From Zea mays (taxonomy: Eukaryota; Streptophyta; Magnoliopsida; Poales; Poaceae): a stretch of 64,000 bases of DNA. Position 1 is the stretch's first letter. Every line of letters begins with the position of its first letter. The translations under genes and the position numbers were made by a program. A model generated the notes under the pieces. The model did no database searches and was not told where the DNA came from. It saw nothing but the letters and a program-made list of their open reading frames with translations. The stretch covers positions 201,103,974 to 201,167,973 of the forward strand of contig NC_050100.1 in assembly GCF_902167145.1 (NCBI RefSeq), given 5' to 3'. Positions 38,161 through 53,505 of this stretch are shown here, piece after piece.

Positions 38161-38925
38161 CGACCATTTTCAATAATACCATAGGCTAACACCTACGGAT
38201 TTTTTACAAAGAAATGGTCTCCACCAGAAATCCAAGAATGTGATCTATGGCAAGGAAACATATGTGGGGTGAGGTGTGTGAGCCTCTGATCGATGATCAA
38301 TGGCCACACAACCCCCATTTTTGTCGAAAATAGCCATGAACGACCATTTTCAATAATACCGAAGTCTAACACCTACGGATTTTTGACCAAGAAATGGTCT
38401 CCACCAGAAATCCAAGACTATGATCAATGGCAAGGAAACATATGTGGGGTGAGGTGTACGAGCCTTTGGTCGATGATCAATGGCCACACAACCCCCATTT
38501 TTGTCGAATATAGCCATGAACGACCATTTTCAATAATACAGAAGGCTAACACCTACGGATTTTTGACCAAGAAATCGTCTCCACCAGAAATCCAAGAATA
38601 TTATCTATAGCAAGGAAACATATGTGGGGTGAGGTGTACGAGCCTCTGGTCGATGATCAATGGCCACACAACCCCCATTTTTGTCGAAACTAGCCATGAA
38701 CGACCATTTTCAATAATACAGAAGGCTAACATGTACGGATTTTTGACCAACAAATGGTCTCCACGAGAAATCCAAGATTGTGATCTATGGTAATGAAACA
38801 TATGTGGGGTGAGGTGTACGAGCCTCTGGTCGAAGATAAATGGCCACACAACCCCCATTTTTGTCGAAAATAGCCATGAACGACCATTTTCAATAATACC
38901 GAAGGCTAACACATACGGATTTTTG

Positions 38926-41900
38926 ACCAAGAAATGGTCTCCACCAGAAATCCAAGAATGTGATCTATGGCAAGGAAACATTTGTGGGGTGAGGTGTACG
39001 AGCCTCTGGTCGATTATCAATGGCCACACAACCCCCATTTTTGTCGAAAATAGCCATGAACGACTATTTTCAATGACACTGAAGGCTAACACCTACAGAT
39101 TTTTGACCAAGAACTGGTGTCCACCATAGATCCAAGAATGTGATATATGGCAAGAAAACATATGTGTAGTGAGGTGTATGAGCCTCTGGTTGAAGATAAA
39201 TGGCCACACAACCCCCATTTTTGTCGAAAATAGCCATGAATGACCATTTTCAATAATACCGAAGGCTAACACCTACGAATTTTTGACCAAGAAGTGGTCT
39301 CCACCAGAAATCCAAGAATGTGATCTATGGAAGGAAACATATGTGGGGTGAGGTGTTTGAGCCTCTAGTCGATGATCAATGGCCACAGAACCTCTATTTT
39401 GTCGAAAATAGCCATGAACGACCATTTTCAATGACACGGAAGGCTAACACCTATGGATTTTTGACCAAGAAAGGGTCTCCACCATAAATCCAAGAATGTG
39501 ATATATGGCAAGGAAACATATGTGTAGTGAGGTGTATGAGCCTCTGGTCGAAGATCAATGGCGAAACAACCCCCATTTTTATCAAAAATAGCCATGAATG
39601 ACCATTTTCAAAAATACCGAAGGCTAACACATTCGGATTTTTGCCCAAGAAATGGTCTCCACTAGAAATTCAAGAATGTGATCTATGGCAAGGAAACATA
39701 TGTGGGGTGAGGTGTACGAGCCTCTGGTCGATGATCAATGGCCACACGACCCCCATTTTGTCGAAAATAGCCATGAACGACCATTTTCAATAATACCGAA
39801 GGCTAACACGTACGAAATTTTGACCAAGAAATGGTCTCCACCAGAAATCCAAGAATGTGATCTATGGAAAGAAACATATGTGGGGTGAGGTGTACGAGCC
39901 TCTGGTCGATGATAAATGACCATACAAGCCCCATTTTTTTATCAAAATAGCCATGAATGACCATTTTCAATAATACTAGAGGCTAACACCTACAGATTTT
40001 TGACCAAGAAATGGTCTCCGCCAGAAATGCAAGAATGTGATCTATGGCAAGGAAACATATGTGGGGTGAGGTGTATGAGACTCTGGTCGATGATCAATGG
40101 CCACACAACCCCCATTTTTGTCGAAAATAGCCATGAACGACCATTTACAATAATATCGAAGGCTAACACCTACGGATTTTTGACCAAGAAATGGTCTCCA
40201 CCAGAAATCCAAGAATTTGATCTTTGGCAAGGAAACATATGTGGGGTGAGGTGTACGAGCCTCTAGTCGATGATCAATGGCCACACAACCCCCATTTTTG
40301 TCGAAAATACCCATGAACGACCATTTTCAATAATACCGAAGGCTAACACCTACGGAATTTTGACCAAGAAATTGTCTCCACCAGAAATCCAAGAATATGA
40401 TCTATGGCAAAGAATTATATGTCGGGTGAGGTGTACGAGCCTCTGGTCGATGATCAATGGCCACACAACCCCCATTTTTAACGAAAATAGCCATGAACGA
40501 CCATTTTCAATAATACCGAAGGCTAACACGTACGGATTTTTGACCAAGAAATGGTCTCCACGAGAAATCCAAGATTTTGATCTATGGCAATAAAACATAT
40601 GTGGGGTGAGGTGTACGAGCCTCTGGTCGATGATCAATGGCCATACAACCCCCATTTTTGTCGAAAATAGCCATGAACGACCATTTTCAATAATACCGAA
40701 GGCTAACACCTACGGATTTTTGACCAAAAATGGTCTCCACCTGAAATCCAAGAATGTGATCTATGGCAAGGAAACATATGTGGGGTGAGGTGTACGAGCC
40801 TCTGGTCGATTATCAATGGCCACACAACCCCCATTATTGTCGAAAATAGCCATGAACGACTATTTTCAATGACACTGAAGGCTAACACCTATGGATTTTT
40901 AACCAAGAACTGGTCTCCACCATAGATCCAAGAATGTGATCTATGGCAAGAAAACATATGTGTAGTGAGGTGTATGAGCCTCTGGTTGAAGATAAATGGC
41001 CACACAACCCCCATTTTTGTCGAAAATAGCCATGAATAACCATTTTCAATAATACCGAAGGCTAACACATTCGGATTTTTGCCCAAGAAATGGTCTCCAC
41101 CAGAAATCCAAGAATGTGATCTACGGCAATGAAACATATGTGGGTGAGGTGTATGAGCCCCTGGTCGATGATCAATGGCCATAGAACCTCTATTTTGTCG
41201 AAAATAGCCATGAACGACCATTTTCAATAATACCCAAGGCTAACACGTACGGATTTTTGACCAAGAAATGGTCTCCACCAGAAATCCAAGAATGTGATCT
41301 ATGGCAAGGAAACATATGTGGGTGAGGCGTTCGAGCCTCTGGTCGATGATCAATGGCGACACAACCCCCATTTTGTCGAAAATAGCCATGACCACGGCCA
41401 TTTTCAATAATACCGAAGGCTAACACGTACGAATTTTTGACCAAGAAATGGTCTCCACTAGAAATCCAAGAATGTGATCTATGGCAAGGAAACATATGTG
41501 GGGTGAGGTGTACGAGCCTCTGGTTGATGATAAATGGCCACACAACCCCCATTTTTGATGAAAATAGCCATGAACGACCATTTTCAATAATACCGAAGGC
41601 TAACACCTACGGATTTCTGACCAACAAATGGTCTCCACTAGAAATCCAAGAATGTGGTCTATGGCAAGGAAACATATGTCGGGTGAGGTGTATGATCCTT
41701 TGGTTGATGATCAATGGCCACACAACCCCCATTTTTGTCGAAAATAGCTATGAACGACCATTATCAATAATACCGAAGGCTAACAACTACAGATTTTTGA
41801 CCAAGAAATGGTCACCACCAGAAATCCAAGAATGTGATCTATGGCAAGGAAACATATGTGGGGTTAGGTGTACGAGCCTCTGGTCGATAATCAATGGCCA

Positions 41901-44150
41901 TACAACCACCATTTTTGTCGAAAATAGCCATAAATGACCATTTTCAATAATACCGAAGGCTAACACGTACGGATTTTTAACCAAGAAATGGTCTCCACCA
42001 GAAATCCAAGAATGTGATCTATAGCAAGGAAACGTATGTGGGGTGAAGTGTACGAGCCTCTGGTCGATGATCAATGGCCACACAACCCCCATTTTTGTCG
42101 AAAATAGCCATGAACGACCATTTTCAATGACACTGAAGGCTAACACCTATGGATTTTTGACCAAGAAATGGTCTCCACCAGAAATACAAGAATGTGGTCT
42201 ATGGCAAGGAAACATATGTGGGGTGAGGTGTATGAGCCTTTGGTCGACGATCAATTGCCACACAACCCCCATTTTTGTCGAGAATAGCCATGAACGACCA
42301 TTTTCAATAATACCGAAGGCTAACACCTACGGATTTTTGACCAAGAAATGGTCTCCACCAAAAATCCAAGAATGTGATCTATGGCAAGGAAACTTATGTG
42401 GGGAGAGGTGTACGAGCCTCTGGTCGATGATCAATGGCGACACAACCCCCATTTTTGTCAAAAATAGCCATGAATGACCATTTTCAATGACACTAAAGGC
42501 TAACACCTACAAATTTTTGACCAACAAATGGTCTCCACGAGAAATCCAAGGTTGTGATCTATGGCAAGAAAACATATGTGGGGTGAAGTATACGAGCCTC
42601 TGGTCGATGATCAATGGCCACACAACCCCCATTTTTGTCGAAAATAGCCATGAACGACCATTTTCAATGACACTGAAGGCTAACACCTATGGATTTTTGA
42701 CCAAAAAATGGTCTCCACCATAAATCCAAGAATGTGATCTATGGCAAGGAAACATATGTGTAGTGAGGTGTATGAGCCTCTGGTCGAAGATCAATGGCCA
42801 CACAACCCCCATTTGTGTCGAAAATAGCCATGAATGACCATTTTCAATAATACTGAAGGCTAACACGTACGGATTTTTGACCAAGAAATGGTCTCCACCA
42901 GAAATCCAAGAATGTGATCTATGGCAAGGAAACATATGTGGGGTGAGGTGTATGAGCCTCTGGTCGATGATCAATGGCCACATAACCCCCATTTTTGTCG
43001 AAAATAGCCATGAACGACCATTTACAATAATATCGAAGGCTAACACCTACGGATTTTTGACCAAGAAATGGTCTCCACCAGAAATCCAAGAATGTGATCT
43101 ATGGCAAGGAAACATATGTGCGGTGAGGTGTACGAGCCTCTGATCGATGATCAATGGCCACACAACCCCCCTTTTTGTCGAAAATAGCCATGAACGACCA
43201 TTTTCAATAATTCCGAAGGCTAACACCTACGGAATTTTGACCAAGAAATCGTCTCCACCAGAAATCCAAGAATATGATCTATGGCAAGGAAACATATTTG
43301 GGGTGAGGTGTACGAGCCTCTAGTCGATGATCAATGGCCAAACAACCCCCATTTTTGTCGAAAACAGCCATGAACGACCATTTTCAATAATACCGAAGGC
43401 TAACACGTACGGATTTTTGACCAAGAAATGGTCTCCACGAGAAATTCAAGATTGTGATCTATGGCAATTAAACATATGTGGGGTGAGGTGTACGAGCCTC
43501 TGGTCGATGATAAATGGCCACACAACCCCCATTTTTGTCGAAAATAGCCATGAACGACCATTTTCAATAATACCGAAGGCTAACACCAACGGATTTTTGA
43601 CCAAGAAATGGTCTCCACCAAAAATCCAAGAATGTGATCTATGGCAAGGAAACATATATGGGGTGAGGTGTACGAGCCCCTGGTCGATTATCAATGGCCA
43701 CACAATCCCCATTTTTGTCGAAAATTGCCATGAACGACTATTTTCAATGACACTGAAGGCTAACGCCTATGGATTTTTGACCAAGAACTGGTCTCCACCA
43801 TAGATCCAAGAATGTGATCTATGGCAAGAAAACATATGTGTAGTGAGGTGTATGAGCCCCTGGTTGAAGATAAATGGCCACACAACCCCCATTTTTGTCG
43901 AAAATAGCCATGAATGACCATTTTCAATAATACCGAAGGCTAACACATTCGGATTTTTGCCCAAGAAATGGTCTCCACCAGAAATCCAAAAATGTGATCT
44001 ATGTCAAGGAAACATATGTGGGGTGAGGTGTATGAGCCTCTGGTCGATGATCAATGGCCACAGAACCTCTATTTTGTTAAAAATAGCCATGAACGACCAT
44101 TTTCAATAATGACGAAGGCTAACACGTACGGATTTTTGACCAAGAAATGG
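38926..44150 (-). repeat. Inverted repeat, right arm (C)
   Basis: Mirror of 32,560-38,150. It starts about 770 bp after the orientation switch, so the C side holds about four monomers at the centre that the R side lacks. Beyond 44,150 the strict mirror with segment 3 ends, but mirror similarity continues with the R array at 13.8-17.8 kb. Confidence 0.78.
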
Positions 44151-47100
44151 TCTCCACGAGAAATTCAAGATTGTGATCTATGGCAATTAAACATATGTGG
44201 GGTGAGGTGTACGAGCCTCTGGTCGATGATAAATGGCCACACAACCCCCATTTTTGTCGAAAATAGCCATGAACGACCATTTTCAATAATACCGAAGGCT
44301 AACACGTACGAATTTTTGACCAAGAAATGGTCTCCACCAGAAATCCAAGAGTGTGCTCTATGGCAAGGAAACATATGTGGGGTGAGGTGTACGAGCCTCT
44401 GGTCGATGATAAATGGCCACACAACCCCCATTTTTGATGAAAATAGCCATGAACGACCATTTTCAATAATACCGAAAGCTAACACCTACTGATTTTTGAC
44501 CAACAAATGGTCTCCACCAGAAATCCAAGAATGTGGTCTATGGCAAGGAAACATATGTGGGGTGAGGTGTATGAGCCTTTGGTCGATGATCAATGGCCAC
44601 ACAACACCCATTTTTGTCGAAAATAGCCATGAACGACCATTTCAATAATACCGAAGGCTAACACCTACGGATTTTTGACCAAGAAATGGTCACCACTAGA
44701 AATCCAAGAATGTGGTCTATGGCAAGGAAACACATGTGGGGTGAGGTGTATGAGCCTTTGGTCGATGATCAATTGCCACACAACCCCCATTTTTGTCGAA
44801 AATAGCCATGAACGACGATTTTCAATAATACCGAAGGCTAACACCTACGGATTTTTGACCAAGAAATGGTCTCCACCAGAAATCCAAGAATGTGATATAT
44901 GGCAAGGAAACTTATGTCGGGTGAGGTGTACGATCCTTTGGTCGATGATCAATGGCGACACAACCCCCATTTTTGTCGAAAATAGCCATGAATGACCATT
45001 TTCAATGACACTGAAGGCTAACACCTACGAATTTTTGACCAACAAATGGTCTCCACAAGAAATCCTAAATTCTGATATATGGCAAGAAAACATATGTGGG
45101 GTGAAGTGTACGTGCCTCTGGTCGATGATCAATGGCCACACAACCCCCATTTTTGTCGAAAATAGCCATGAACGACCATTTTCAATGACACTGAAGGCTA
45201 ACACCTATGGATTTTTGACCAAGAAATGGTCTCCACCATAAATCCAAGAATGTGATCTATGGCAAGGAAACATATGTGTAGTGAGGTGTATGAGCCTCTG
45301 GTCGAAGATCAATGGCCACACAACCCCCATTAGTGTCGAAAATAGCCATGAATGACCATTTTCAATAATACCGAAGGCTAACACGTACGAATTTTTGACC
45401 AAGAAATGGTCTCCACCAGAAATCCAAGAATGTGATCTATGGCAAGGAAACATATGTGGGGTGAATTGTACGAGCCTCCGGTCGATGATAAATGGCCACA
45501 CAACCCCCATTTTAGTCAAAAATAGCCATGAACGACCATATTCAATAATACCGAAGGCTAACACCAACAGATTTTTGACCAAGAAATGGTCTCCTCTAGA
45601 AATCCACGAATGTGATCTATGGCAAGAAAACATATGTGGGGTGAAGTGTACGAGCCTCTGGTCGATGATCAATGGCCACACAACCCCCATTTTTGTCGAA
45701 AATAGCCATGAACGACCATTTTCAATGACACTGAAGGCTAACACCTATGGATTTTTGACCAAGAAATGGTCTCCACCATAAATCCAAGAATGTGATCTAT
45801 GGCAAGGAAACATAAGTGTAGTGAGGTGTATGAGTCTCTTGTTGAAGATCAATGGCCACACAACACCCATTTTTGTCGAAAATAGCCATGAATGACCATT
45901 TTCAATAATACCGAAGGCTAACACGTACGGATTTTTGACCAAGAAATGGTCTCCACCAGAAATCCAAGAATGTGATCTATGGCAAGGAAACATATGTGGG
46001 GTGAATTGTACGAGCCTCTGGTCGATAATAAATGGCCACACAACCCCCATTTTAGTCGAAAATAGCCATGAACGACCATTTTCAATAATACCGAAGGCTA
46101 ACACCAACAGATTTTTGACCAAGAAATGGTCTCCTCCAGAAATCCAAGAATGTGATCTATGGCAAGAAAACATATGTGGGGTGAAGTGTACGAGCCTCTG
46201 GTTGATGATCAATGGCCACACAACCCCCATTTTTGTCGAAAATAGCCATGAACGACCATTTTCAATGACACTAAAGGCTAACACCTATGGATTTCTGACC
46301 CAGAAATGGTCTCCACCATAAATCCAAGAATGTGATCTATGACAAGGAAACATATGTGTAGTGAGGTGTATGATCCTCTGGTCGAAGATCAATGGCCACA
46401 CAACCCCCATTTTTGTTGAAAATGGCCATGAATGACCATTTTCAAAAATACCAAAGGCTAACACATTCGGATTTTTTCCCAAGAAATGGTCTCCACTTGA
46501 AATCCAAGAATGTGATCTATGGCAAGGAAACATATGTGGGGTGAGGTGTACGAGCCTCTGGTCGATGATCAATGGCCACACAACCCCATTTTGCCAAAAA
46601 TAGCCATCAACGTCCATTTTCAATAATACTGAAGGCTAACACGTACGAATTTTTGACCAAAAAATGGTCTCCACCAGAAATCCAAGAATGTGATCTATGG
46701 CAAGGAAACATATGTGGGGTGAGGTTTACGAGCCTCTAGTCGATGATAGATGGCCACACAACCCCCATTTTTGATGAAAATAGCCATGAGCGACCATTTT
46801 CTATAATACTAGAGGCTAACACCTACGGATTTTTTACTAAGAAATGGCCTCCACCAGAAATCCAAGAATGTGATCTATGGCAAGGAAACATATGTGGGGT
46901 GAGGTGTATGAGCCTCTGGTCGATGATCAATGGCCACACAACCCCCATTTTTGTCGAAAATAGCCTTGAACGACCATTTTCAATAATACCGAAGACTAAC
47001 ACCTACGGATTTTTGACCATGAAATGGTCTCCACCAGAAATCCAAGAATGTGATCTATGGCAAGGAAACATATGTGAGGTGAGGTGTACGAGCCTCTGGT

Positions 47101-47223
47101 CGATGATCAATGGCCACACAACCCTATTTTTTGTCGAAAATAGCCATGAACGACCATTTTCAATGACACTGAAGGCTAACACCTACGGATTTTTGACCAA
47201 GAAATGGTCTCCACCAGAAATAA

Positions 47224-47240
47224 AAGAATGTGGGGTGAAG
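47224..47240 (+). repeat. Diagnostic 24-bp deletion monomer, C copy 3
   Basis: AAGAATGTGGGGTGAAG junction, partner of the one near 21,686. Confidence 0.85.
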
Positions 47241-50200
47241 TGTACGAGCCTTTGGTCGATGATCAATTGCCACATGACCCCCATTTTTGTCGAAAATAGC
47301 CATGAATGACCATTTTCAATAATACCGAAGGCTAACACGTACGGATTTTTGACCAAGAAATGGTCTCCACCAGATATCCAAGAATGTGATCTATGGCAAG
47401 GAAACATATGTGGGGTGAGGTTTATGAGCCTCTGGTCGATGATAAATGGCCACACAACCCCCATTTTAGTCGAAAATAGCCATGAACGACCATTTTCAAT
47501 AATACCGAAGGCTAACACCAACAGATTTTTGGACAAGAAATGGTCTCCACCAGAAATCCAAGAATGTGATCTATGGCAAGAAAACATATGTGGGGTGAAG
47601 TATACGAGCCTCTGGTCGATGATCAATGGCCACACAACCCCCATTTTTGTCGAAAATAGCCATGAACGACCATTTTCAATGACACTGAAGGCTAACACCT
47701 ATGGATTTTTGACCAAGAAATGGTCTCCACCATAAATCCAAGAATTTTATCTATGGCAAGGAAACATATGGGTAGTGAGGTCTATGAGCCTCTGGTCGAA
47801 GATCAATGGCCACACAACCCCCATTTGTGTCGAAAATAGCCGTGAATGACCATTTTCAAGAATACCGAAGGCTAACACATTCGGATTTTTGCCCAAGAAA
47901 TGGTCTCCACCAGAAATCCAAGAATGTGATCTATGGCAAGGAAACATATGTGGGGTGAGGTGTACAAGCCTCTGGTCGATGATCAATGGCCACACAACCC
48001 CCATTTTGTCGAAAATAGCCATGAACGACCATTTTCAATAATACCGAAGGCTAACACGTACGAATTTTCGACCAAGAAATGGTCTCCACCAGAAATCCAA
48101 GAATGTGATCTATGGCAAGGAAACATATGTGGGGTGAGGTGTACGAGCCTCTGGTCTTTGATAAATGGCCACACAACCCCCATTTTTGATGAAAATAGCC
48201 ATGAACGACCATTTTCAATAATACTAGAGGCTAACACCTACGGATTTTTTACCAAGAAATGGTCTCCACCAGAAATCTAAGAATGTGATCTCCGGCAAGG
48301 AAACATATGTGGGGTGAGGTGTATGAGCCTCTGGTTGATGATCATTGGCCACACAACCCCATTTTTGTCGAAAATAGCCATGAACGACCATTTTCAATAA
48401 TACCGAAGGCTAACACCTATGGATTTTTGACCAAGAAATGGTCTCCACTAGAAATCCAAGAATATGATTTATGGCAAGGAAACATATGTGGGGTGAGGTG
48501 TACGAGCCTCTGGTCGATGATCAATGGCCACACAACCCCTATTTTTGTCGAAAATAGCCATGAACAACCATTTTCAATGACACTTAAGGCTAACACCTAC
48601 GGATTTTTGACCAAGAAATGGTCTCCACCATAAATCCAAGAATGTGATCTATGGCAAGGAAACATATGTGTAGTGAGGTCTATGAGCCTCTGGTCGAATA
48701 TCAATGGCCACACAACCCCCATTTTTGTCGAAAATAGCCATGAACGACCATTTTCAATAGTACCGAAGGCTAACACATTCGGATTTTTGACCAAAAAATG
48801 GTCTCCACCAGAAATCAAAGAATGTGATCAATGGCAAGGAAACATATGTGGGGTGAGGCTTACGAGCCTCTAGTTGATGATCATTGGCCACACAACCCCC
48901 ATTTTTGTCAAAAATAGCCATGAATGACCATTTTCAATAATACCGAAGGCTAACACGTATGGATTTTTGACCAAGAAATGGTCTCCACCAGAAATCCAAG
49001 AATGTGATCTATGGCAAGGAAACATATGTGGGGTGAGGTGTATGAGCCTCTGGTCGATGATAAATGGCCACACAACCCCCATTTTAGTCGAAAATAGCCA
49101 TGAACGACCATTTTCAATAATACCGAAGGCTAACACCAACAGATTTTTGACCAAGAAATGGTCTCCACCAGAAATCCTATAATGTGATCTCTGGCAAGAA
49201 AACATATGTGGGGTGAAGTGTACGAGCCTCTGGTCGATGATCAATGGCCACACAAACCCCATTTTTGTCGAAAATAGCCATGAACGACCATTTTCAATGA
49301 CACTGAAGGCTAACACCTACGGATTTTTGACCAAGAAATGGTCTCCACAATAAATCCAAGAATGTGATCTATGGCAAGGAAACATATGCGTAGTGAGGTG
49401 TATGAGCCTTTGGTCGAATATCAATGGCCACACAACCCCCATTTTTGTCGAAAATAGCCATGAACGACCAATTTCAATAGTACCGAAGGCTAAAACATTT
49501 AGATTTTTGACCAAGAAATGGTCTCCACCAGAAATCAAAGAATGTGATCTATGGCAAGGAAACATATATGGGGTGAGGTTTACGAGCCTCTGGTCGATGA
49601 TCAATGGCCACACAACCCCCATTTTTGTCGAAAATAGCCATGAATGACCATTTTCAATAATACTAAAGGCTAACACGTACAGATTTTTGACCAATAAATG
49701 GTCTCCACCGGAAATCCAAGAATGTGATCTATGGCAAGGAAACATATGTGGGGTGAGGTGTACGAGCCTCTGGTTGATGATCATTGGCCACATAACCCCA
49801 TTTTTGTCGAAAATAGCCATGAATGACCATATTCAATAATACCGAAGGCTAACACGTACAGATTTTTGACCAAGAAATGGTCTCCACCAGAAATCCAAGA
49901 ATGTGATCATGGCAAGGAAACATATGTGGGGTGAATTGCACGAGCCTCTGGTCGATGATAAATGGCCACACAACCCCCATTTTAGTTGAAAATAACCATG
50001 AACGACCATTTTCAATAATACCGAAGGCTAACACCAACAGATTTTTGACCAAGGAATGGCTCCTCCAGAAATCCAAGAATGTGATCTATGGCAAGAAAAC
50101 ATATGTGTAGTGAGGTGTATGAGCCCCTGGTTGAAGATAAATGGCCACACAACCCCCATTTTTGTCGAAAATAGCCATGAATGACCATTTTCAATAATAC

Positions 50201-53200
50201 CGAAGGCTAACACATTCGGATTTTTGCCCAAGAAATGGTCTCCACCAGAAATCCAAAAATGTGATCTATGTCAAGGAAACATATGTGGGGTGAGGTGTAT
50301 GAGCCTCCAGTCGATGATCAATGGCCATAGAACCTCTGTTTTGTTAAAAATAGCCATGAACGACCATTTTCAATAATGCCGAAGGCTAACACGTACGGAT
50401 TTTTGACCAAGAAATGGTCTCCACCAGAAATCGAAGAATGTGTCTATGGCAAGGAAACATATGTGGGTGAGGTGTACAAGCCTCTGGTCGATGATCAATG
50501 GCCACACAACCCCCATTTTGTCGAAAATAGCCATGAACGACCATTTTCAATAATACCGAAGGCTAACACGTACGAATTTTTGACCAAGAAATGGTCTCCA
50601 CCAGAAATCCAAGAGTGTGCTCTATGGCAAGGAAACATATGTGGGGTGAGGTGTACGAGCCTCTGGTCGACGATAAATGGCCACACAACCCCCATTTTTG
50701 ATGAAAATAGCCATGAACGACCATTTTCAATAATACCGAAAGCTAACACCTACTGATTTTTGACCAACAAATGGTCTCCACCAGAAATCCAAGAATGTGG
50801 TCTATGGCAAGGAAACATATGTGGGGTGAGGTGTATGAGCCTTTGGTCGATGATCAATGGCCACACAACACCCATTTTTGTCGAAAATAGCCATGAACGA
50901 CCATTTTCAATAATACCGAAGGCTAACACCTACGGATTTTTGACCAAGAAATGGTCACCACCAGAAATCCAAGAATGTGGTCTATGGCAAGGAAACACAT
51001 GTGGGGTGAGGTGTATGAGCCTTTGGTCGATGATCAATTGCCACACAACCCCCATTTTTGTCGAAAATAGCCATGAACGACGATTTTCAATAATACCGAA
51101 GGCTAACACCTACGGATTTTTGACCAAGAAATGGTCTCCACCAGAAATCCAAGAATGTGATATATGGCAAGGAAACTTATGTCGGGTGAGGTGTACGATC
51201 CTTTGGTCGATGATCAATGGCGACACAACCCCCATTTTTGTCGAAAATAGCCATGAATGACCATTTTCAATGACACTGAAGGCTAACACCTACGAATTTT
51301 TGACCAACAAATGGTCTCCACGAGAAATCCAAAATTCTGATCTATGGCAAGAAAACATATGTGGGGTGAAGTGTACGTGCCTCTGGTCGATGATCAATGG
51401 CCACACAACGCCCATTTTTGTCGAAAATAGCCATGAACGACCATTTTCAATGACACTGAAGGCTAACACCTATGGATTTTTGACCAAGAAATGGTCTCCA
51501 CCATAAATCCAAGAATGTGATCTATGGCAAGGAAACATATGTGTAGTGAGGTGTATGAGCCTCTGGTCAAAGATCAATGGCCACACAACCCCCATTTGTG
51601 TCGAAAATAGCCATGAATGACCATTTTCAATAATACCGAAGGCTAACACGTACGGATTTTTGACCAAGAAATGGTCTCCACCAGAAATCCAAGAATGTGA
51701 TCTATGGCAAGGAAACATATGTGGGGTGAATTGTACGAGCCTCTGGTCGATGATAAATGGCCACACAACCCCCATTTTAGTCAAAAATAGCCATGAACGA
51801 CCATATTCAATAATACCGAAGGCTAACACCAACAGATTTTTGACCAAGAAATGGTCTCCTCTAGAAACCCACGAATGTGATCTATGGCAAGAAAACATAT
51901 GTGGGGTGAAGTGTACGAGCCTCTGGTCGATGATCAATGGCCACACAACCCCCATTTTTGTCGAAAATAGCCATGAACGACCATTTTCAATGACACTGAA
52001 GGCTAACACCTATGGATTTTTGACCAAGAAATGGTCTCCACCATAAATCCATGAATGTGATCTTTGGCAAGGAAACATAAGTGTAGTGAGGTGTATGAGT
52101 CTCTTGTTGAAGATCAATGGCCACACAACCCCCATTTTTGTCGAAAATAGCCATGAATGACCATTTTCAATAATACCGAAGGCTAACACGTACAGATTTT
52201 TGACCAAGAAATGGTCTCCACCAGAAATCCAAGAATGTGATCTATGGCAAGGAAACATATGTGGGGTGAATTGTACGAGCCTCTGGTCGATAATAAATGG
52301 CCACACAACCCCCATTTTAGTCGAAAATAGCCATGAACGACCATTTTCAATAATACCGAAGGCTAACACCAACAGATTTTTGACCAAGAAATGGTCTCCT
52401 CCAGAAATCCAAGAATGTGTTCTATGGCAAGAAAACATATGTGGGGTGAAGTGTACGAGCCTCTGGTTGATGATCAATGGCCACACAACCCCCATTTTTG
52501 TCGAAAATAGCCATGAACGACCATTTTCAATGACACTAAAGGCTAACACCTATGGATTTCTGACCCAGAAATGGTCTCCACCATAAATCCAAGAATGTGA
52601 TCTATGACAAGGAAACATATGTGTAGTGAGGTGTATGATCCTCTAGTCGAAGATCAATGGCCACACAACCCCCATTTTTGTTGAAAATAGCCATGAATGA
52701 CCATTTTCAAAAATACCAAAGGCTAACACATTCGGATTTTTTCCCAAGAAATGGTCTCCACCTGAAATCCAAGAATGTGATCTATGGCAAGGAAACATAT
52801 GTGGGGTGAGGTGTACGAGCCTCTGGTCGATGATCAATGGCCACACAACCCCATTTTGCCAAAAATAGCCATCAACGACCATTTTCAATAATACCGAAGG
52901 CTAACACGTACGAATTTTTGACCAAAAAATGGTCTCCACCAGAAATCCAAGAATGTGATCTATGGCAAGGAAACATATGTGGGGTGAGGTTTACGAGCCT
53001 CTAGTCGATGATAGATGGCCACACAACCCCCATTTTTGATGAAAATAGCCATGAGCGACCATTTTCTATAATACTAGAGGCTAACACCTACGGATTTTTT
53101 ACTAAGAAATGGCCTCCACCAGAAATCCAAGAATGTGATCTATGGCAAGGAAACATATGTGGGGTGAGGTGTATGAGCCTCTGGTCAATGATCAATGGCC

Positions 53201-53487
53201 ACACAACCCCCATTTTTGTCGAAAATAGCCATGAACGACCATTTTCAATAATACCGAAGACTAACACCTACGGATTTTTGACCAAGAAATGGTCTCCACC
53301 AGAAATCCAAGAATGTGATCTATGGCAAGGAAACATATGTGAGGTGAGGTGTACGAGCCTCTGGTCGATGATAAATGGCCACACAACCCTATTTTTTGTC
53401 GAAAATAGCCATGAACGACCATTTTCAATGACACTGAAGGCTAACACCTACGGATTTTTGACCAAGAAATGGTCTCCACCAGAAATA

Positions 53488-53505
53488 AAAGAATGTGGGG
53501 TGAGG
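53488..53505 (+). repeat. Diagnostic 24-bp deletion monomer, C copy 4
   Basis: AAGAATGTGGGGTGAGG junction, partner of the one near 27,236; also followed by ACGATCCTTTGG. Confidence 0.85.
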
